DNA from: Pseudopedobacter alpinus
Lineage (GTDB): Bacteria > Bacteroidota > Bacteroidia > Sphingobacteriales > Sphingobacteriaceae
Assembly: GCF_042684645.1 (NCBI RefSeq)
Contig: NZ_JBHULV010000008.1
Span: 248,001 to 312,000 of the forward strand
Length of the DNA stretch: 64,000 nt
Direction: 5' to 3'
This document shows positions 1 through 8,492 of the stretch, in pieces (the stretch's first letter is position 1; each line of letters opens with the position of its first letter). A program made the position numbers and the translations under genes. A model generated the notes under the pieces. The model searched no databases, had not been told where the DNA came from, and saw only the letters and a program-made list of their open reading frames with translations.

Positions 1-17
1 AAATTATTGCCTTTAAC

Positions 18-1130
18 TTAAACATCGGTACTCTCCGATTTTAAATCAAACAAATCCCTGAGGCCTATAGTAACCAAGTTAAACGCATAAACCATTAACA
101 TAATCATTAAGCCAGGTATAATGGCTAAAAAAGCAGCATCAATAATAATGTAGCCGTAATGTTCTTTTATCATGCCGCCCCAAGTTGGCATTGGTGGCTG
201 TGCTCCAAAGCCCAAAAAACTTAAACCAGCTTCTAATAAAATAGCAGAAGCAAAATTTGAAGAGGCAACTACCAAAATTGGCCCTATAATATTGGGTAAA
301 ATATGCACATAAATGATTCTTAAATTACTGTAACCTAAAGATTTTGCAGCTTCTATAAATTGGGCGTTTTTAAACGATAAGACTTGGCCCCGTACTAACC
401 TTGCCACTTCTACCCACATAGATAAACCAACAGCAATAAACACTTGCCAAAAACCTTTTCCTAAAGCAAATGAAATAGCAATAACTAATAATAAAGAAGG
501 TAAAGACCACACAACATTCATAAACCAACTGATAACGGCATCAACTTTACCGCCAAAATAGCCTGCACTTGCACCTAATGATAAACCTAAAATAAGGCTA
601 ATTACAACAGCCATAAACCCAACCATAAGCGATATTCTTGCGCCAATAATAATTCGGCTCAGCAAATCTCTACCATATATATCAGTACCAAGCCAATAGG
701 TTTTGGTTACAATGTTGTTGTTCTGAATGCTTTCGATGCTTTGATTGTCAAATAAATTGATTTTCAAATGTTTCCATTCACCTTTTTCGCCAGCACCTAA
801 ATATTCTTTGTAATTTAAAAATTGCTTATCGAAGTTGTAAGTAGAGATTGGTACATAATCAAAACCTGATGGCTGTCCAAAAAACATTTTATAAAAAAAA
901 CTAACCTCAGTAGGTTTTGGGTGCTTTGGTGTTTTAATAAATGTAAAAGATGACCCAGGTTTCTCAATATTTATTTGAAGATTCATCTGATTAGCCATAG
1001 GGCTATCATCGGGTGTGATAGTATATCCTAAAAATGATAATAAAACTATCAAAACAATAAAAGAAAATCCTAATAAAGAAAACTTATTCTTTATAAACTT
1101 ATGCCATGTTTTGTTGTTGTTTTTATTCAA
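18..1130 (-). CDS. Peptide ABC transporter permease, DppC/OppC type
   Basis: Inner-membrane permease subunit of a dipeptide/oligopeptide-type ABC importer. A first membrane segment lies at residues ~18-37, as in the OppC N-terminal domain. A long extracytoplasmic insert follows, then the family motif LGTDIYGRDLLSRI at 147-160, and then five or so membrane helices. The EAA loop that contacts the ATPase is at ~260-280 (EAAKSLGYSNLRIIYVHILP). The 370-residue length is longer than typical OppC (~300) because of the insert at ~40-145. It is the last visible gene of a minus-strand run and follows the GT2 gene by 10 bp. The ATPase and binding protein are not in the window, so the substrate is unknown. 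Confidence 0.9.
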   Translation of the reverse strand: MNKNNNKTWHKFIKNKFSLLGFSFIVLIVLLSFLGYTITPDDSPMANQMNLQINIEKPGSSFTFIKTPKHPKPTEVSFFYKMFFGQPSGFDYVPISTYNFDKQFLNYKEYLGAGEKGEWKHLKINLFDNQSIESIQNNNIVTKTYWLGTDIYGRDLLSRIIIGARISLMVGFMAVVISLILGLSLGASAGYFGGKVDAVISWFMNVVWSLPSLLLVIAISFALGKGFWQVFIAVGLSMWVEVARLVRGQVLSFKNAQFIEAAKSLGYSNLRIIYVHILPNIIGPILVVASSNFASAILLEAGLSFLGFGAQPPMPTWGGMIKEHYGYIIIDAAFLAIIPGLMIMLMVYAFNLVTIGLRDLFDLKSESTDV

Positions 1131-1140
1131 TTTGGCTGTA

Positions 1141-2274
1141 TTATTTTACCATTCTACCTTTCCAACTATATTTGCCAGAATTGCCTATTATGCCAATATA
1201 GATTAAATATATTGGATGTAGAAAAGTTGTAAATGTGAGTATAAAAAGTAAGTTTTTTCTGTTTGCAAAGGAAGTAAGTAGTTCTAAAAAAAACATTTCG
1301 GCGGTAAATTTTATAGCAAATTGTATCACTACCAATTTTAAAAAATCGGTGTAAAAAAAGGCTAAGAAAAAGTTTAAAGCAAGCGAAATATTAAATAGCC
1401 ACATAGCAATAGCTAAAGCAATTATTTTTTTGTTTTTATATTTCACGCTCTTACTTGCCCACCTTTTTCTTTGCGAAATAAATTCTTTAAGATTTGGCTT
1501 TGCATGTGTATAAACAATTGCATCTTTTGCTTTACAAAAGCCAACTGTACCTGGGTAGGTTGATGCAACCTTATGTAAAAAAAGTTCATCATCTCCAGAC
1601 GCTAAATCATCTATACCTTTAAAACCTCCTAAAGCTAAAAATACTTCTTTTTTATAAGCCAAGTTAGCACCATTACAGGTTGATGGCATATTATGACCTA
1701 TCCCTGCCGCTCCAAAACCAATGAGATACAAAAATTCTAAGGTTTGCATTCTTTCAAACAATGATTTTTCTTCAAAATATACTACCGGTGAACTAATTAA
1801 ATTGTATTTTTTTTCTTCGTATAAACTTACAATTTGATGTAGCCAATTTTGCCCCATGCGGCAATCTGCATCTGTTGCAACCATTAACTCGCCATTGGCT
1901 AAATCAATGGCTTTTGCAATAGCTTTCTTTTTGTAAGAATTTAAAGCTTGGCTTTCGTTAAGCACAATTAATTTAACGCCCATATTTGCATAGCTACTAA
2001 TCACTTGCGAAGTGCCATCTGTTGAATGGTCATCAACAATTATTAGTTCAAAAAGTTCTTTAGGGTAGTTTTGAGCTAAAATATCTTCAATGGTAAGATG
2101 AATTTTTTCTGCTTCATTTCTTGCCGCTATTAATACAGAAACTTTTGTTACACAAGGATTAACCTTAGCCGAAAAAGATGGGATTTTTTGCCATCCAGTT
2201 CTTAATATAAGTACCAAAATGGCATATAAAAAAGTGAGTGCTAATGATAAGCAACTAATTATTACGGTAGTCAA
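1141..2274 (-). CDS. Membrane-anchored family 2 glycosyltransferase
   Basis: Processive-type GT2 enzyme transferring a sugar from a nucleotide-sugar to an unidentified envelope acceptor. An N-terminal membrane helix (~5-25) precedes a GT-A domain. Visible motifs are DDHSTDGT (81-88), the metal-binding DADC (135-138), the probable base region GDDE (227-230) and QRKRW (268-272), as in cellulose/hyaluronan synthase-like enzymes. Two or three C-terminal membrane segments follow. The start overlaps the end of the upstream flippase-like gene by 20 bp, so the two are translationally coupled. Together they suggest synthesis and handling of a lipid-linked glycan. The product is not predictable from sequence. 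Confidence 0.88.
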   Translation of the reverse strand: MTTVIISCLSLALTFLYAILVLILRTGWQKIPSFSAKVNPCVTKVSVLIAARNEAEKIHLTIEDILAQNYPKELFELIIVDDHSTDGTSQVISSYANMGVKLIVLNESQALNSYKKKAIAKAIDLANGELMVATDADCRMGQNWLHQIVSLYEEKKYNLISSPVVYFEEKSLFERMQTLEFLYLIGFGAAGIGHNMPSTCNGANLAYKKEVFLALGGFKGIDDLASGDDELFLHKVASTYPGTVGFCKAKDAIVYTHAKPNLKEFISQRKRWASKSVKYKNKKIIALAIAMWLFNISLALNFFLAFFYTDFLKLVVIQFAIKFTAEMFFLELLTSFANRKNLLFILTFTTFLHPIYLIYIGIIGNSGKYSWKGRMVK

Positions 2275-3229
2275 AGAATTTTAATTTAAAAACGAAAAAT
2301 GAACCCAATATTGCTGGGATAATTAAATTTACAAGCCAAATTAACGCAATTGCAGCCATAATTGCTACCTCATGTGTTGTAATGGTTTTAAAAAAGTAGG
2401 TTGCAGTTAAACTGCGTACCCCAACATCCAACAAATCTAATGATGGTAAAGCTGATTGTATAAAGAATAATATAAAAACCATTAAAGCAGATTGATATAT
2501 TGGAATTTCAGGTAACAATAAATAAATAATTAAAATGTACTGTGTTGTAAAAACAGCAAATCTTGCCAAACTATATAGCATTACCTTAATTAATTCTTTA
2601 CTGTGATACCTATTTAAAACAGATAAAAAACGTTTATATTTTTTTAAAAATTTAATGCTTTTTAGTGACTTTTCTATCCATCTAATGTTGAAGTAAAAAA
2701 GGATGAAGAAACTACAAAAAACGAAGGTTAAGAAACATATTGCTACAAAAATTAAATCGTCTATTGGTTTAAAATTATAAATAAACCACATTAACGCTGT
2801 TGCACCTACAACATTGGTAATTACCATTTGTGCAATGTGTCCAACACTCATAGCTACAGCTCCCTGTATTCTTTTACGAGGAGAAAGAAAAAAAATACGT
2901 CCTCCGTACTCTCCAATTCTATTTGGTGTAAACACCGCCCAAGTTAAGCCACAAAAAACAGACTCAATGGCTTTATACAAACTAATTTGCTCAACTTTAC
3001 TAATCAAAAACTTCCACTTAATGCTTTCTATTAGCCAGTTAACAAACATTAAAGCTAATATTAAAAAAACTGTAATGTAAACGCTAATACTAGGCAATCC
3101 TTTAATAAGGTTAGAAAAATTTGTTAAATTTTCATGATTGTTTAATTTCTTGAAAATGTAAAAAGCAGCCAAGCAGATAATAATTATCTTTAAAGTATAG
3201 CTAAGTATTTTTTTTTGCTTTGTAGTCAA
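2255..3229 (-). CDS. UPF0104 / LPG-synthase-TM flippase-like membrane protein
   Basis: Polytopic inner-membrane protein of ~324 residues with about eight hydrophobic segments. It resembles the transmembrane half of lysylphosphatidylglycerol synthase (PF03706). Family features include the GLTWAVFTPNRIGEYGGR segment (~93-110) and a C-terminal hydrophobic block. The soluble aminoacyl-transfer domain is absent, so lysyl-PG synthesis is not expected. Lipid or lipid-glycan flipping is the usual guess. The start is TTG (3227-3229); no better ATG is nearby. It sits divergently from ruvC, and its end overlaps the GT2 gene, suggesting a shared glycolipid pathway. A paralogue is at 3848-4819. Confidence 0.82.
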   Translation of the reverse strand: MTTKQKKILSYTLKIIIICLAAFYIFKKLNNHENLTNFSNLIKGLPSISVYITVFLILALMFVNWLIESIKWKFLISKVEQISLYKAIESVFCGLTWAVFTPNRIGEYGGRIFFLSPRKRIQGAVAMSVGHIAQMVITNVVGATALMWFIYNFKPIDDLIFVAICFLTFVFCSFFILFYFNIRWIEKSLKSIKFLKKYKRFLSVLNRYHSKELIKVMLYSLARFAVFTTQYILIIYLLLPEIPIYQSALMVFILFFIQSALPSLDLLDVGVRSLTATYFFKTITTHEVAIMAAIALIWLVNLIIPAILGSFFVFKLKFFDYRNN

Positions 3230-3279
3230 CCGGAATTTGAATATTTACAATGTTAAGAATTTACCTTAATATTGCTACC

Positions 3280-3846
3280 ATGTTAATAGAAAAATCCAAA
3301 GAACGTATAATTTTGGGGATAGACCCAGGTACTGTTGTAATGGGTTATGGTTTGATTAAAGAAACCGGTAATAAAATTGAATTAATAAGTTTAGGGGTGG
3401 TTAAAATGAATCATCTAGATGATCATTTTTTAAAACTTCAGCGCATTTTTGAAAGAACAACTAGCTTAATAGAGCAGTACAACCCAGATTGCATTGCTTT
3501 AGAAGCCCCTTTTTACGGAAAAAATATACAAGTAATGTTGAAACTAGGCAGGGCGCAAGGTGTAGCAATGGCAGCAGGCTTGGCAAAAGGTTTACCAATT
3601 TTTGAATATTCGCCAAAAAAGATAAAACAATCTATTACAGGTAATGGTAACGCAACAAAAGAGCAACTTGCAGCAATGCTTAAGCAGTTATTGAAATTTA
3701 CAGAAACACCCGAATTTTTAGATGCAACAGATGGGTTAGGAGTAGCGGTTTGCCATTCTTTTCAAAAAATTAGTACTGCCGGTAAAGGCAAAAGCTACAG
3801 CGGTTGGGAAGCTTTTGCAAAAGATAATACAAAAAGAGTAAAATAA
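3280..3846 (+). CDS. ruvC: Holliday junction endonuclease RuvC
   Basis: Resolves Holliday junctions in the RuvABC pathway. The RNase-H-like fold is visible: the first catalytic Asp in ILGIDPGT (residue ~15), the second acidic residue in ALEAPFYG, and the C-terminal DATDGLGVAVCH segment carrying the last acidic residues. I chose ATG 3280 (MLIEKSKERIILGIDPGT, ~188 aa). The frame is open back to 3250, but the extra ten residues do not look like the family. It stands alone between two minus-strand membrane-protein genes; the downstream convergent gene ends 2 bp after its stop. Confidence 0.95.
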   Translation: MLIEKSKERIILGIDPGTVVMGYGLIKETGNKIELISLGVVKMNHLDDHFLKLQRIFERTTSLIEQYNPDCIALEAPFYGKNIQVMLKLGRAQGVAMAAGLAKGLPIFEYSPKKIKQSITGNGNATKEQLAAMLKQLLKFTETPEFLDATDGLGVAVCHSFQKISTAGKGKSYSGWEAFAKDNTKRVK

Positions 3847-3847
3847 A

Positions 3848-4819
3848 TTATTGCTTCTTTCCAATTTTAGGCATCAACGCTAAAAAACCTAACACCACAA
3901 CAGTTATAGTTTGTGATGCATGCAAAATAGTAGCATACACCAATGCTGCTGTACCACCAATTCCCAGTAAAACTAAACATTGTGAAACCATAAAATGATA
4001 AGCCCCAATACCACCTTGTATGGGGGCTATCATACCAAAACTACCGGCTACTAAAGTTAAAATAGATGTTGAGAAATCTAGATTTGAAGTTTCTTTGAGC
4101 ATCATAAATCCTAAATAAGTTGCTAATAGGTAAAAAAACCAAATCAGAAAAGTGTACAGCATAAATAATTTAGGCTGTTTAATGTCTTTAACTGATAATA
4201 ATCCATCTTTCAATTTCATTAATAATCCAATAATTTTTAAAAAAAATGGATTTTTAGCTTTTGAAAGTTTAAGAAAAAGGAAAATAAATAAGGTAAAACA
4301 GATTGACAATAAGATAAGCAGCGGTAAATTATTATTTAAGATAAGGGCAAAATTTATAGGTTTTAAAAAGCTTGAAATTATATCAGCATAAAGAAATATT
4401 GATATGAAAACAATCAGGATCAGCATTAAAAGGTCAAAAATGCGTTCGGCTATTACACTTCCAATTAATGAAACGGTATTCATTTTTTCCTTCTTAGCTA
4501 AAAATGCACATCTGGCTAATTCACCTGCTCTTGGTAATGCCAAATTAACCAAATAGCCTACCATTAACGCGTTAAATACTTGAATAAATTTTGGTTTACG
4601 ATATTCTAATGGAGTAATCATCAATTGCCATCTCAACGTTCTGAAAATATTGGCTATAGTAACAGCAATTGTAGATATTAAAACCCAAAATATGCTTACG
4701 CTTTTTAAATCTTGTATAAAAGCTGGGGTATAATATGCTTTAAATAGGTAATATATAATAGCTATCCCTGCTAATAAAAAAAGGAGATATTTAAAAGCAG
4801 GTAATAGTTTTTTTTTCAA
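3848..4819 (-). CDS. UPF0104 / LPG-synthase-TM flippase-like membrane protein (second copy)
   Basis: Polytopic membrane protein of 323 residues from the same superfamily as 2255-3229, but divergent in sequence. Family-typical stretches are the FRTLRWQLMI region near residues 60-70, ALPRAGELARCAFL at ~95-108, and a Gly-rich C-terminal part (APIQGGIGAYHF). No soluble transferase domain is present. It follows panD by 4 bp in a minus-strand panC-panD-flippase run, so it is probably co-transcribed with pantothenate synthesis. A direct functional link to pantothenate is not evident. Possible roles are lipid or glycolipid translocation. Confidence 0.82.
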   Translation of the reverse strand: MKKKLLPAFKYLLFLLAGIAIIYYLFKAYYTPAFIQDLKSVSIFWVLISTIAVTIANIFRTLRWQLMITPLEYRKPKFIQVFNALMVGYLVNLALPRAGELARCAFLAKKEKMNTVSLIGSVIAERIFDLLMLILIVFISIFLYADIISSFLKPINFALILNNNLPLLILLSICFTLFIFLFLKLSKAKNPFFLKIIGLLMKLKDGLLSVKDIKQPKLFMLYTFLIWFFYLLATYLGFMMLKETSNLDFSTSILTLVAGSFGMIAPIQGGIGAYHFMVSQCLVLLGIGGTAALVYATILHASQTITVVVLGFLALMPKIGKKQ

Positions 4820-4823
4820 TAGT

Positions 4824-5174
4824 TTACTTAATAAGTTTGTTGTTCTCGTCTGGAAAAACTAAAATAGGTTGATATTTTTTAGCTTCTTCAAATTCTAAAT
4901 GTGCATAGGTAACTATAATAACTATATCACCTATTTGAGCCAACCTAGCGCAGGAGCCATTTAAACATATGGTGCCTGTACCTCTTTCTCCTTTAATGAT
5001 GTAAGTTTCAAACCTTGCGCCATTATTATTATTAACCACCTGCACTTTTTCGTTAGGAATCATGTTTGCAGCGTCTAACAAATCCTCGTCAATAGTAATG
5101 CTACCTACATAATTAAGTTCAGACTGGGTAACTTTTACCCTATGAATTTTAGATTTTAAAACTTCTATAACCAT
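4824..5174 (-). CDS. panD: Aspartate 1-decarboxylase PanD
   Basis: Makes beta-alanine from L-aspartate for pantothenate and coenzyme A synthesis. It is a pyruvoyl enzyme produced as a proenzyme that self-cleaves between Gly24 and Ser25 (YVGSITID), where Ser25 becomes the pyruvoyl group. Conserved segments KIHRVKVTQSELNYVGS, NGARFETYII and NGSCARLAQIGDIVII are all present. The length of 116 aa is normal for the family. It lies between panC (34 bp upstream) and the flippase-like gene, forming an operon with panC, which uses its product. Confidence 0.96.
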   Translation of the reverse strand: MVIEVLKSKIHRVKVTQSELNYVGSITIDEDLLDAANMIPNEKVQVVNNNNGARFETYIIKGERGTGTICLNGSCARLAQIGDIVIIVTYAHLEFEEAKKYQPILVFPDENNKLIK

Positions 5175-5208
5175 ACCGCAAATTTAAAAATAGAATTTAG
5201 AAACATTG

Positions 5209-6042
5209 TTAATCAAGCATCATATTATCAATAAGTCTAGTATTGCCCACAGTACAAGCTACTAAAGCTATTGCATTTTTTTTGTTACTTAGTGGTTTTA
5301 AACCATCATTACTTACAATCTCAAAATATTCCAAATTTAGTAAACTATTGTTAGTATAAAATTTAAGTGCTTTTTCTTTTAAATCTGCAATTGGCATTAC
5401 TGTATAATTTTTCTTTGTAAAATATAAAGATTTAGATATTTGTAAAGCAGCTATTCTTTCAGTAGGGCTAAGCCTAATGTTTCTAGAACTCATTGCTAAG
5501 CCATCAGTTTCTCTAATTATTGGGCAAGCGTAAAGCTTAATTCCTAAATTAAAGTCTTCAGTCATTTTTTTTATTACTAAAAACTGCTGATAATCTTTTT
5601 GTCCAAAAAATGCCAAATCAGGTTTAACCAAATTAAATAATTTATAAACAATTTGTGTAACGCCTTTATAATGTCCAGGTCTAAAGTAACCTTCTAAAAC
5701 AGTATTAAGCTCTCCTACCTCATAATCCCAAACCTCAGGATCATCATACATTTCACGTGTTTCTGGGTTAAAAAGAATATCGCAACCAGCCGCCTCTAAT
5801 ATTTTTTGGTCTTGGTTAATAGGTTTGGGATATTTTAATAAATCATCAACATTATTAAACTGTGTAGGGTTTACAAAAATTGTAGCTATGGTAATATCAC
5901 AATGTTTTTTTGATACCTCAATTAATGAAACATGACCTTGGTGTAAAGCCCCCATAGTTGGTACAAGTCCAATTTTTACATTTCCTTTTTTTAAGGATTG
6001 TAAATAATTCTTCAGGCTATCTTTGGTTTTAAAGCTTTTCAA
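5209..6042 (-). CDS. panC: Pantothenate synthetase PanC
   Basis: ATP-dependent condensation of pantoate with beta-alanine to pantothenate. It belongs to the class I nucleotidyltransferase fold. The HIGH-like motif is HQGH (34-37) within VPTMGALHQGHVSLI, and the KMSKS-equivalent loop is MSSRN (184-188). GQKDYQQ (~147-153) matches the conserved substrate-binding segment. The length of 277 aa is full. It is first in the minus-strand panC-panD-flippase run. Its promoter must lie in the ~147-bp divergent gap to the 6190 gene. Confidence 0.96.
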   Translation of the reverse strand: MKSFKTKDSLKNYLQSLKKGNVKIGLVPTMGALHQGHVSLIEVSKKHCDITIATIFVNPTQFNNVDDLLKYPKPINQDQKILEAAGCDILFNPETREMYDDPEVWDYEVGELNTVLEGYFRPGHYKGVTQIVYKLFNLVKPDLAFFGQKDYQQFLVIKKMTEDFNLGIKLYACPIIRETDGLAMSSRNIRLSPTERIAALQISKSLYFTKKNYTVMPIADLKEKALKFYTNNSLLNLEYFEIVSNDGLKPLSNKKNAIALVACTVGNTRLIDNMMLD

Positions 6043-6111
6043 AAAAATAAATTTAAGGGGGCAAATGTGAGTATTTAGTTCCTAATATGCAATGGGCATT
6101 TACGTAAAAGA

Positions 6112-6142
6112 TTGTAATTGTGCAAGATTATTGTTATATTTG
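6112..6142 (+). promoter_or_regulatory. Bacteroidota-type promoter for the 6190 gene
   Basis: A perfect -7 box TATATTTG (6135-6142) has a TTG -33 element at 6112-6114, 20 bp upstream. This fits the Bacteroidota sigma consensus TTG...TAnnTTTG. Transcription would start near 6150, about 40 nt before the ATG at 6190. Confidence 0.7.
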
Positions 6143-6189
6143 CACTTTAAAAAAAAACTTCTTAACAAAAACTTATCAAAGATTAGGAG

Positions 6190-7014
6190 ATGGGAAAAAC
6201 CAAGCTTTTGTTTATCACACATGAAATGTCGCCATTTCTAGATTTAACAAGTATTTCAAAGATTACCAGAAATTTACCTCAAGCAATGCAAGAAAAAGGA
6301 TTCGAAATAAGGATCTTAATGCCTCGTTTTGGTAACATTAACGAAAGAAGAAACAGACTTCATGAAGTTATACGTTTATCTGGTATGAATATCATCATAG
6401 GAGAAAATGATAATCCTTTAATTATTAAGGTTGCTTCAATTCCTTCTGCTAGAATGCAAGTTTACTTCTTAGATAACGAAGATTACTTCCACAGAAAACA
6501 TGTTTTTAATGATGCAAAAGGCAAATTTTATGCAGACAATGATGAGCGTACAATTTTCTTTTGTAAAGGTGCTTTAGAAACAGTTAAGAAATTAGGTTGG
6601 GCTCCAGATATTGTTCATTGTCATGGATGGATGAGTGCATTAGTTCCTGCTTATTTAAAAACAAATTACAAAGACGATCCTACTTTTAAAGATTGTAAAG
6701 TTGTATATTCTGTTTATGATACAACATTTACGAGTTCTTTAGGAGATGCTTTTGCTAAAAAAGCTGTTATGAAAGGCATGGATGTTAAGGATACCGAAGA
6801 TTATGCTGATGCAACCCATACAGGTTTAAATAAAGCAGCTATTCAATATTCAGATGCTGTTGTAATAGGCGACGAAAATGTGGACGAAGATTTGTTAAAC
6901 TTTGTTAAAAAGGCAGATAAAACCGTTTTAGAGTACTCTGCTACTTCAGATATGGAAAATTATTACAATTTTTACCAAGAAATTGCTGCTGATGTATTAG
7001 TATCTGTTGCATAA
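6190..7014 (+). CDS. Stand-alone GT5 N-terminal domain (glycogen/starch synthase-like)
   Basis: Matches only the N-terminal Rossmann domain (Glyco_transf_5) of glycogen synthase, 274 aa against ~480 for the full enzyme. Recognisable parts are KLLFITHEMSPF at the start and DIVHCHGWMSALVPAYLK around residue 145. The usual K-x-G-G-L ADP-glucose-binding motif near the N-terminus is replaced (SISKITRNLPQAM), and the C-terminal GT-B domain is absent. No frameshift is visible; the ORF ends cleanly and the DUF4270 gene starts 21 bp later. Such short GT5-like proteins are annotated as glycogen synthase in this family, but catalysis looks unlikely. A regulatory or scaffolding role is inference. Confidence 0.75.
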   Translation: MGKTKLLFITHEMSPFLDLTSISKITRNLPQAMQEKGFEIRILMPRFGNINERRNRLHEVIRLSGMNIIIGENDNPLIIKVASIPSARMQVYFLDNEDYFHRKHVFNDAKGKFYADNDERTIFFCKGALETVKKLGWAPDIVHCHGWMSALVPAYLKTNYKDDPTFKDCKVVYSVYDTTFTSSLGDAFAKKAVMKGMDVKDTEDYADATHTGLNKAAIQYSDAVVIGDENVDEDLLNFVKKADKTVLEYSATSDMENYYNFYQEIAADVLVSVA

Positions 7015-7035
7015 TAAAAATTTTCAATAAAATAT

Positions 7036-8421
7036 ATGAGATTTAAAAAATCAGACTTATTAACCTTGTTAGTAAGTCTTTTTGTTTTTGCGGGTTGTGA
7101 AAATCCATCAGGTGTAGGTTTAGATCTTGATCCTAATTTTTCACTAAATAGCGCTGTTGTTGATACTACTACATTAATAACAAAACTACAGAAGCAAGAT
7201 AGTGTAATGGGCAACTTTACGGATAGAAGTGTTTTAGGTTATTTTAATGACCCTATTTTTGGCAAAACAACCGCAAGTATGGCATTAGGTATAATCATGC
7301 CTTCAGTAAATTATACTTTTGGTACGGCACCAACATTAGATTCGGCTGTTTTAGTTTTGCCTTATGCAGATTTTTATGGCGATAGTGTTGGTACAAGTTA
7401 CACTATTGAAGTAAGGCAGTTAAATGAGTTAATTTATAATGTAAATCCAAGAACTTATTATGCTAATAAACAATGGCAAGTAAACTCTACTCTGTTAGCC
7501 ACTAAAACAATTAGTGCGGCTTATAGAGATAGCATCACTTTGCAAGATATTGTTGTTGGTAAAAGAGATACTATAAAAAGAGTGCCTGGACAGTTAAGAA
7601 TTAAGTTAGACCCCAATTTTATTATCAATAATATTATAGGTTTAGATTCTTTAAGTAAGATATCAAACACCGCATTTAATAATATTTTTAAAGGTCTGTA
7701 CATTTCTGTAAATAAAACCACAATAACAAACAGAGGTGGTTTGTTTTCATTTGATACATTTACAAATGGTGCCTCTAGATTAGATGTTTTCTATAAAAAA
7801 AATAGTACAACTAGTGGTAGAGATACATTAGTAAATACTTTTGCTGTTAACGGTGGTTCTGGTTATGCAGCAACAGAATTAAACTGGGATTTAACAGGCA
7901 CAGCGGTTCAAACCGAGCTGCAATCTACGAATAGAAGTAACGATTTGTTGTATTTTAGCGGATTAGGAGGTACACAGGTTAAGGTTGAGTTTCCAAATTT
8001 AGCTAAATTAAAAGCTTTAGCTACTAATTTAACTATTAACAGAGCCGAATTAATTTTCACCGTTAAAAACGGAACAGAAATACCTTATGGTCCAATAGCA
8101 GGATTAAGAGTATATAGATGGGATATTGCAAACAGGCCACAGTTAATAGCTGATGAAACACCGAATGATCCAAGATATATTGGAGCTGGTTTTGTTGGAG
8201 GTTTTTATAGCCCCACCACAAAAAGCTATTCAGTTAATGTAACAGGGTACATACAAGATTTGTTAAGAGGCAGAACAGTTAATTACGGTACATTTATAAG
8301 TCCTTCAGATATCACTAGACCAGGTTCTGTATTTAACACTTTAAGAAGATCTGTTGTGGGTGGTGCTACAAACCCCGATTATAAAGTGAAACTTAAAATA
8401 TTTTACACAGACCAAAAGTAA
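7036..8421 (+). CDS. DUF4270 family lipoprotein
   Basis: Exported 461-residue protein with a hydrophobic leader and lipobox-like cysteine (LLVSLFVFAGCENPSG, Cys ~21). It is therefore probably anchored in the outer membrane after signal peptidase II processing. The body is beta-rich with no catalytic motif, matching Bacteroidota DUF4270 proteins of unknown function. It follows the GT5-like gene closely, so the two are likely co-transcribed. An AT-rich hairpin before glmS may end the message. Confidence 0.75.
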   Translation: MRFKKSDLLTLLVSLFVFAGCENPSGVGLDLDPNFSLNSAVVDTTTLITKLQKQDSVMGNFTDRSVLGYFNDPIFGKTTASMALGIIMPSVNYTFGTAPTLDSAVLVLPYADFYGDSVGTSYTIEVRQLNELIYNVNPRTYYANKQWQVNSTLLATKTISAAYRDSITLQDIVVGKRDTIKRVPGQLRIKLDPNFIINNIIGLDSLSKISNTAFNNIFKGLYISVNKTTITNRGGLFSFDTFTNGASRLDVFYKKNSTTSGRDTLVNTFAVNGGSGYAATELNWDLTGTAVQTELQSTNRSNDLLYFSGLGGTQVKVEFPNLAKLKALATNLTINRAELIFTVKNGTEIPYGPIAGLRVYRWDIANRPQLIADETPNDPRYIGAGFVGGFYSPTTKSYSVNVTGYIQDLLRGRTVNYGTFISPSDITRPGSVFNTLRRSVVGGATNPDYKVKLKIFYTDQK

Positions 8422-8443
8422 ATCATAGGTTTTTACATTAATG

Positions 8444-8492
8444 AAACTATATTTTGTAGATTTGCCACCGTCTTCAAAATATAGTTTTTTTT
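8444..8492 (+). promoter_or_regulatory. 13-bp inverted repeat with nested glmS -7 box
   Basis: A perfect inverted repeat has arms AAACTATATTTTG (8444-8456) and CAAAATATAGTTT (8475-8487). The second arm runs into T8 (8485-8492), which ends at the glmS ATG (8493). The -7 box TAGATTTG (8457-8464) lies in the loop. Read-through RNA from DUF4270 could fold the terminator-like stem. RNA started at the nested promoter (~8470) would hold only the right arm. Confidence 0.6.

Noticed and set aside
5751..5759. TTTCACGTG, half of a parS-like site
   Set aside because: Only the left half and centre match the parS palindrome; it is inside panC and far from parAB.
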